NCBI GenBank assembly: GCA_033297075.1
Contig: MU858092.1
Span: 124,001 to 188,000, forward strand
Source: Rhypophila decipiens
Lineage: Eukaryota; Ascomycota; Sordariomycetes; Sordariales; Naviculisporaceae
Reading direction: 5' to 3'
Length of the DNA stretch: 64,000 nt
Shown here one piece after another: positions 59,154 through 64,000 of this stretch. Every line of letters begins with the position of its first letter. The stretch's first letter is position 1. The translations under genes and the position numbers were made by a program. The notes beneath the pieces are model-generated. The model was given only the letters and a program-made list of their open reading frames with translations. It had not been told where the DNA came from and searched no databases.

Positions 59154-60663
59154 GGCCGAGCTACCGGATAATGTATGTGGTTCTGATGATATGTGATGGG
59201 CTATTTATCTATGAATACCACAGTCGAGAGAATATTGAACGGTGTGACGACACGGAATTGAACCTCAGAGTGCCACTTCCGTGGTAGGAGGGGTAGCAAA
59301 TGAAAATGAAATTGATGAGGGGCAACTTGGCAATTGCGGCAGGGGTGGATTTCGGATTTCTCCTTTGAAAGCACTGTACGGATTACGGAAGGTTTGATTG
59401 TTAGCGTGGTACACTACACTTCCCTCAAACTCGCACAACCTTACAGCCAAAGAATCAATTTTTTTTCGCTGAAAAGGGGTCAAGTGATATTCTTCTTATA
59501 AAATTCAATAGAATACCCAAAATTTCCACTTTCTGCCTGTGTTTTTGGATAGACTTTGGTGATGTTTTGTACTCTTCCCCTTTGTAAACCACACTAACAT
59601 TTAACCGGGGTGCATGTATGTACTTAAGTGATTTTTGTGACCTGTCACCCTTCAACACAACCCCCACGGTTTTGTATAAATGGGGTGTGATTTCAGATAT
59701 AAGTGTACAGATACTCTGCCACTACGGATTATCTGCTGGTCTTTTTGAGCTGTTGTTGACTTTCTTCTTGATAACTTGACAGGAGTTTTCTTATTTTCCC
59801 ACGTGCCTCCTCATTCCAACTCTCAGGCTTGTCTTCCTGGTTCTCATGGATCTGCGCGTTCACAACACTCTCGAAACGGCTCCAAGGCTAGGCATATGCT
59901 ACTTTAACAGCTGTACGGGTTAGTGGCAGTGGGATGGCTGTCCGTAAAAATCGCCCAGGCTGAAGAGCTCTGTGCACGGCATCCGTCCTCTTCCACCAAA
60001 CCATGACCACTATTATGTCGAACGTGTAATGCTTTCTAATACCTCTCACGTTGCAATACTTACAGGACACTGGTATATAAAAGCTGGCTGGTTTGAATCC
60101 CCACCCCCGGATTTTCAACGCAGGGAACCACGTACGGGGTTACCTGTCATTCCAGGTGGACCTACCAAGTTGCAGGGTATGTGGCCCTGCATGAAGAATC
60201 AGACATTATACAGCGGTATAGTTAAAACACACTGAATATATTTACCGATAGGATTCTTTATCCGATTGAATAGAGTCACCTTTGTTGTCAGGGACACCTC
60301 ATGGACTCTTCAAGTCCATGTGCCTGACCTGGGTAATCCAGGGTTAGGGTTTATGTCTGCCAAGCTCCCCATAACGGGATGCAAGGACTTCTTTTAGCGG
60401 CCTGGTTGCATCAGCCCTATCAAAACCCGCCGTGCCGAGGTAATCGAAAGACGGCTGCCAACTTCAGGAGATTGGAGCTTGCCGCCAGCAGTTCCGCCCG
60501 ACCATTCCACCTCCAAGGTAGCAAACGCCGCCAAAGCCTCGACGGGATAGAATCGCGTTTGTTTGATCGAATCCTCATGCTTTGCGTCGAAATTTTGTAA
60601 CGACTCACTGCCACCATCTGCGAGGGCTCCTGTCGTATCGTAGATACACCACCAACAGCAACC
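59154..60663. promoter_or_regulatory. divergent promoter region ATG101 / PEX3
   Basis: About 1.5 kb between two divergent starts. On the PEX3 strand a TATATAAAAG box lies at about 60073-60082, nearly 590 bp from the ATG, and a short upstream ORF (ATG-CTT-TGC-GTC-GAA-ATT-TTG-TAA, 60577-60600) ends 63 nt before it. No gene is supported in between, and I found no complete tRNA despite a B-box-like GGTTCAATTCC on the minus strand near 59250. Confidence 0.45.
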
Positions 60664-62691
60664 ATGTTCGCAGCCTCGCGACGGTGGTTCCGCCGGAATC
60701 GCACGCCCATCGCCATAGGCGTTGGTGTCGTTGGCGCCGGCTACGTCGTGACAAGTTATATCCTCAATAAGCTGAACGATGCTCGCGAGCGCATGAGTAG
60801 CGATCGCATTGCCAAAGAGAAGTACAGACCCCTTATCCAACTAGACTACAATACTCAGCTCCAGCTCTTTGACACCTGATGCTCGTTGAACCAGTTTGCG
60901 CCGTCGCTTCGAACAGAACCAAGAAGACTGCACATTTACCGTGCTCGCACTTTTACCGACAGTCACGCAGAATATCCTCGATGCCATGAACACGGAGAAG
61001 ATTACATACGAGATCCAACAAATGAAAGGCTCTGCCTCGGCAAGGGCAAGGAGTATTGGCTCGACCAGCCCCCCCAGCACCTCAGAGATAACCAATGTCA
61101 CCGATGAGGATGGACGCAGTATAATTAGCGTCAATATACAAAGCGAGAGCGGCCTACATACAAGCTCCATCTCAGTGCCAGCGCCCTTAACCGGCACAGA
61201 TGGTGCCCAGGACTCTCCGCAGACACCTCCCCCAAAGGCGCGCAAGACGAAGAGGCAGCTTTGGGACGATTTAACAATCAGCTGTAAGCGCAAGATATGG
61301 AAACCCTCTATGACTTGAGGGGCGAGCTGACGAATGATTGAACAGCCATCACCAGAGCCTACACACTTTTATACACACTCGGTTTATTAACAATGCTCAC
61401 GAGGGTACAACTAAACCTCCTGGGCCGAAGAAGTTACCTCTCCAGTGTAGTATCTCTCGCCACAGGAGGGACCCAAGCAACCATCAGCCTGGAGAACAAC
61501 GATGACGACAGCCAGGAGCAGGCCTATGGCAGCGATTTCGAAGTCAATCGCAAGTATCTCACCTTTAGCTGGTGGCTCCTCAACCGTGGCTGGGTCGACA
61601 TAATGCAGAGGGTAGAGACTTCGGTCCGCCAGGTCTTTGGTCACCTCAGTCCCCGGGATTCCATCACCTTTGACACCTTTGCCCGGCTCACAGGCGACGT
61701 CAGACATCTGATCGAGGGCAGCTCGCCCGGCACTGGGGCCGGAACCAGATGGCTCCCGTTCCTGCTTCCGCCACCCAACATGGAAGACTTTGTCCTGCGC
61801 GAGTCCGGCGTCCTCGATGTCTCGGCAGATCCCTTCTATTCTTCGTCCCCAACGTCTGGCTCGTCCCTTCGTCGCCTCCTAGACGAGACCTCTGACCTCG
61901 TCGAATCTCCCGCCTTCGCCCAAGTCTTGACCCAGATCCTCGATGCCGGCTTCTCCACTCTGCTCGATAAGAAGTTGACCGTCGGCGCCTTTGAGCAGCA
62001 CGTGCCCACCGTCATCGAGGGCAGCGTGGCTCCTACCAGCGCCGCAACCATTACGAACCGTGCCGTCCTGCTCCCCAAGATCCTCAGTGTGCTCACCCGC
62101 CAAGCTCACATGATCGGCAACGGGATGCCCAACGAGTACCTGCAGGCCATGGAGAATGTGCGTGATCTTGAGGGTTTTGCGGCGGTGGTCTACTCGAGCA
62201 ACTGGCAGGCCGAGATTGCTCATAACGAGGAGCCCACCGAATATCGTCCCTATCAGCCACAATACACGCAACCTCCTACCCCTTATTACTCCGCCCCGCC
62301 ATCAGCAGCTAGATCTGTCCAGGGAGATGACGTTCCGGTTGCAAGACAACCACAACAGCAGCAACGACATCTGGAGGAGAGTCAACAGATGCAGAACCCA
62401 GCGCCGACCGAGTCATCGTCCAGTATGGTGATTGTGGAATCACAGCCGCTGCCCCAGTTCGAGTCAACAACGGGGGTCACGGCACCGGAAGAACAAATAG
62501 AAGCCAGTCTTGATAGTGCCTGGGAGAGGGCATTCGAGAAGAAAGTGGATCATGAAGGAGAAGGAGATGGACAGCAAGAAGAGCTGCAGCAACAAGTACC
62601 ACAACCAGAGATGTCTAAAGACGAAGTGGTGGTAGTAGTGGAACAGGCAAAAGAACAAGAGGAGCAGAAGGCTGATGAGGAGAAGCAATAA
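60664..62691 (+). CDS. PEX3: peroxisomal biogenesis factor Pex3
   Basis: Pex3 is the peroxisomal membrane anchor that receives Pex19 with its membrane-protein cargo. Exons are 60664-60821, 60895-61283 and 61346-62691, giving 630 residues. The first intron has a weak GTACAG donor but restores the conserved reading SSDRIAKEKNLRRRFEQNQE. The N-terminus MFAASRRWFRRNRTPIAIGV, a TM helix (about 14-35) and the following region ending NILDAMNTEKITYEIQ are diagnostic. A Ser/Thr/Pro-rich loop (about 105-165) precedes the helical core (SITRAYTLLYTLGLLTMLTRV). From about residue 480 a Pro/Gln then Glu-rich tail extends ~150 residues past the core, making it longer than yeast Pex3 (441 residues). The tail has the pentapeptide W575-E-R-A-F579. 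The stop TAA is embedded in AATAAA (62687-62692). A TGTATATA lies at 62905-62912. Confidence 0.95.
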
Positions 62692-63587
62692 AAGATGACC
62701 AGCAGGCTACATGATGATTCGGAATCTTAATGAGATGGAGTGCGACGAGATGTCAAGATGACAGAAAGCGGCTGTATTATATCACATTGTCATTCGTATG
62801 CATGCATTTATATCTCCATTTAAAAGGGTTGGGATGTTTTTCATATGAACGACGATGATACTGAATACATACGTTGGGCTTATTTCAATCGAGGGTGTGT
62901 GTACTGTATATATAGCTTAGTGGTGACTGCTAGAATACACTGCGATGTTTTGATCTGATGACAAAACTTGTCTATTGCGGGAGCTGTGAATTAATTATTA
63001 TATTGAAATCGCTTGGTATCTTGATCTTTACTTCGTGAAAATACGAACGGAGTTGTGCTTTGCTCCTTGGTACATGCCACAAGTTACAGCACACGTCCTC
63101 GCTCTTCTTCTGACACAACTCCTGCTTTGCATATATTTGTCCTCTGGCATGTTCCTTCTCCTCTCCACTATTTGGAACAGGACATGGGACATGGAGTTAA
63201 TGGACCTGACACTCGGCAACCAGTGGCCCATATTCCAGGACCATCCAGCTGTCTATGTCCTAGTCGTACATTCGTTATTGTGTCTCGTGTCTCTTCTTTT
63301 TTGAAAAGGGACTTGTCGTCGAAACAAGGAGCTACAGCTCCAGGCGTTTGGTCTTTCTGCTCTGGTCGCTGTTGTGTCATGTATCGAGGCAGCCGGTGGT
63401 AACCATGGACAATGTATGGCGCTGTAGCGCTATTTCCCCATCTACTTTTCGCCGTGGTCCTTGCTCCCTCGGTTCCGGGGGAGAGTCATTTTCTTGTATG
63501 ACAAGCTACCTCCCGTCTGTAATTATGGCTGTGTTTTCGAGGAGCCTGGAAGGAGACCGAGGTGTTGTGTAGAGATTTGTAGCCTAT
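62692..63587. other. convergent intergenic region PEX3 / BET5
   Basis: About 0.9 kb with no supportable gene. It should hold the 3' ends of both converging genes. TGTATATA is at 62905-62912 on the PEX3 strand. A hydrophobic 89-codon plus-strand frame at 63035-63304 has no homology I recognise and is probably chance. Confidence 0.5.
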
Positions 63588-64000
63588 TCACATTATTCCC
63601 CGGATGAACTGGTCGAGACCATACTCGAAAAGTTCGTTTCTAACGCCGTCGCCTCCTTTGTGCTCGGCGGGAGATAGAGGGTTCTTGACGACTATTTATA
63701 ATAGGCACAAGAGTTAGTATCAGGTTGCGACCTTGGTAGTAGACTTCTGTTCGTACCAAACTCTACCCAGAGATTGATGTATATCTGGTGGAGCACGTTG
63801 CGCATGCTCGGGGCGGATGTGTCGGTCAACATGACCAGTCGGAGGTTGCTCGCGGTTTCGTAGAAGTGAAGTTTGTACTGAGCCGTGCGGTAGGCAATGA
63901 ATGCGTCATCTTCACCGCCGAGTTTTCGGACCATGTTGCGCAACGAGAAAACGGTACCGAATATCAGCTTGGCGTCGTCGGATGCCTTGTTGCCGTTGTA
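63588..64000 (-). CDS. BET5: TRAPP complex subunit Bet5/TRAPPC1, 3' part
   Basis: Bet5 is a small longin-fold subunit of the TRAPP tethering complexes that activate the Rab Ypt1 in ER-to-Golgi and later traffic. The gene runs off the window end, so the N-terminus is missing. The visible exons are 64000-63757 and 63691-63588, separated by a 65-nt intron (GTACGA donor, ACTAAC branch, ATAG acceptor). The first reads LIFGTVFSLRNMVRKLGG, then AYRTAQYKLHFYETASNLR and MLTDTSAPSMRNVLHQIY, all matching the TRAPPC1 core. Splicing restores the family ending FVVKNPLSPAEHKGG followed by NELFEYGLDQFIRGIM and a TGA. It is convergent with PEX3. Identity is secure; the start and any upstream introns lie outside the window. 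Confidence 0.93.

Noticed and set aside
59230..59330. tRNA candidate from a GGTTCAATTCC B box on the minus strand
   Set aside because: The T stem pairs only two bases, and no A box or cloverleaf can be drawn.
63035..63304. 89-codon hydrophobic frame between PEX3 and BET5
   Set aside because: It lies in the shared 3' region of two converging genes and has no family match or coding signature.

Overview
This is a nuclear contig from a filamentous ascomycete, most likely a Sordariomycete (an inference from the gene set and protein style; no rRNA, barcode or mitochondrial marker is present). Genes carry short introns of about 55-75 nt, usually with GTAAGT-like donors and CTAAC/CTAAT branch points. 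Leaders are pyrimidine-rich. Gene density is low, with twelve genes in 64 kb and gene-free stretches of roughly 12.4, 6.1 and 5.2 kb. I found no rRNA, tRNA, CRISPR array or intact transposon, and no obvious AT-rich RIP-degraded block.

Layout. 1-12.5 kb is gene-free and ends in the leader of a CDC25-type Ras guanine-nucleotide exchange factor (+). 18.9-22.2 kb holds a divergent pair sharing a ~650 bp promoter: the spliceosome protein CWC21 (-) and the eIF2 assembly factor CDC123 (+). 24.0-27.0 kb holds a PUF3/Pumilio-type RNA-binding protein (-). After a long gap come an uncharacterised single-pass membrane protein with two LPxY motifs (33.1 kb, +), the GPI-anchor enzyme GPI13 (34.9-38.2 kb, +) and, convergent to it, cobalamin-independent methionine synthase MET6 (39.2-41.7 kb, -). 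Then follow the endocytic scaffold PAN1 (43.4-48.0 kb, +), an HCM1-like forkhead factor (53.1-55.5 kb, +), the autophagy initiation protein ATG101 (58.4-59.2 kb, -), the peroxisome biogenesis factor PEX3 (60.7-62.7 kb, +) and the 3' part of the TRAPP subunit BET5 (63.6-64.0 kb, -), which runs off the window.

These are mostly conserved housekeeping and regulatory genes: Ras signalling, splicing, translation initiation, mRNA decay, GPI anchors, methionine synthesis, endocytosis, cell-cycle transcription, autophagy, peroxisomes and vesicle tethering. They do not form a biosynthetic or defence cluster, and I see no convincing undescribed multi-gene system.

The observations most worth a second look are small. 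(i) The PUF gene ends in a 21-bp tandem hairpin repeat that touches its stop codon and stays in frame. (ii) The PUF protein keeps all eight base-reading triads, and three neighbouring genes have UGUANAUA sites in their 3' flanks. (iii) The small membrane protein looks like a Rsp5/Nedd4 substrate or adaptor. (iv) The PEX3 tail contains a WxxxF pentapeptide. (v) A short module is duplicated between the converging GPI13 and MET6 3' ends. (vi) Several leaders contain very short upstream ORFs.
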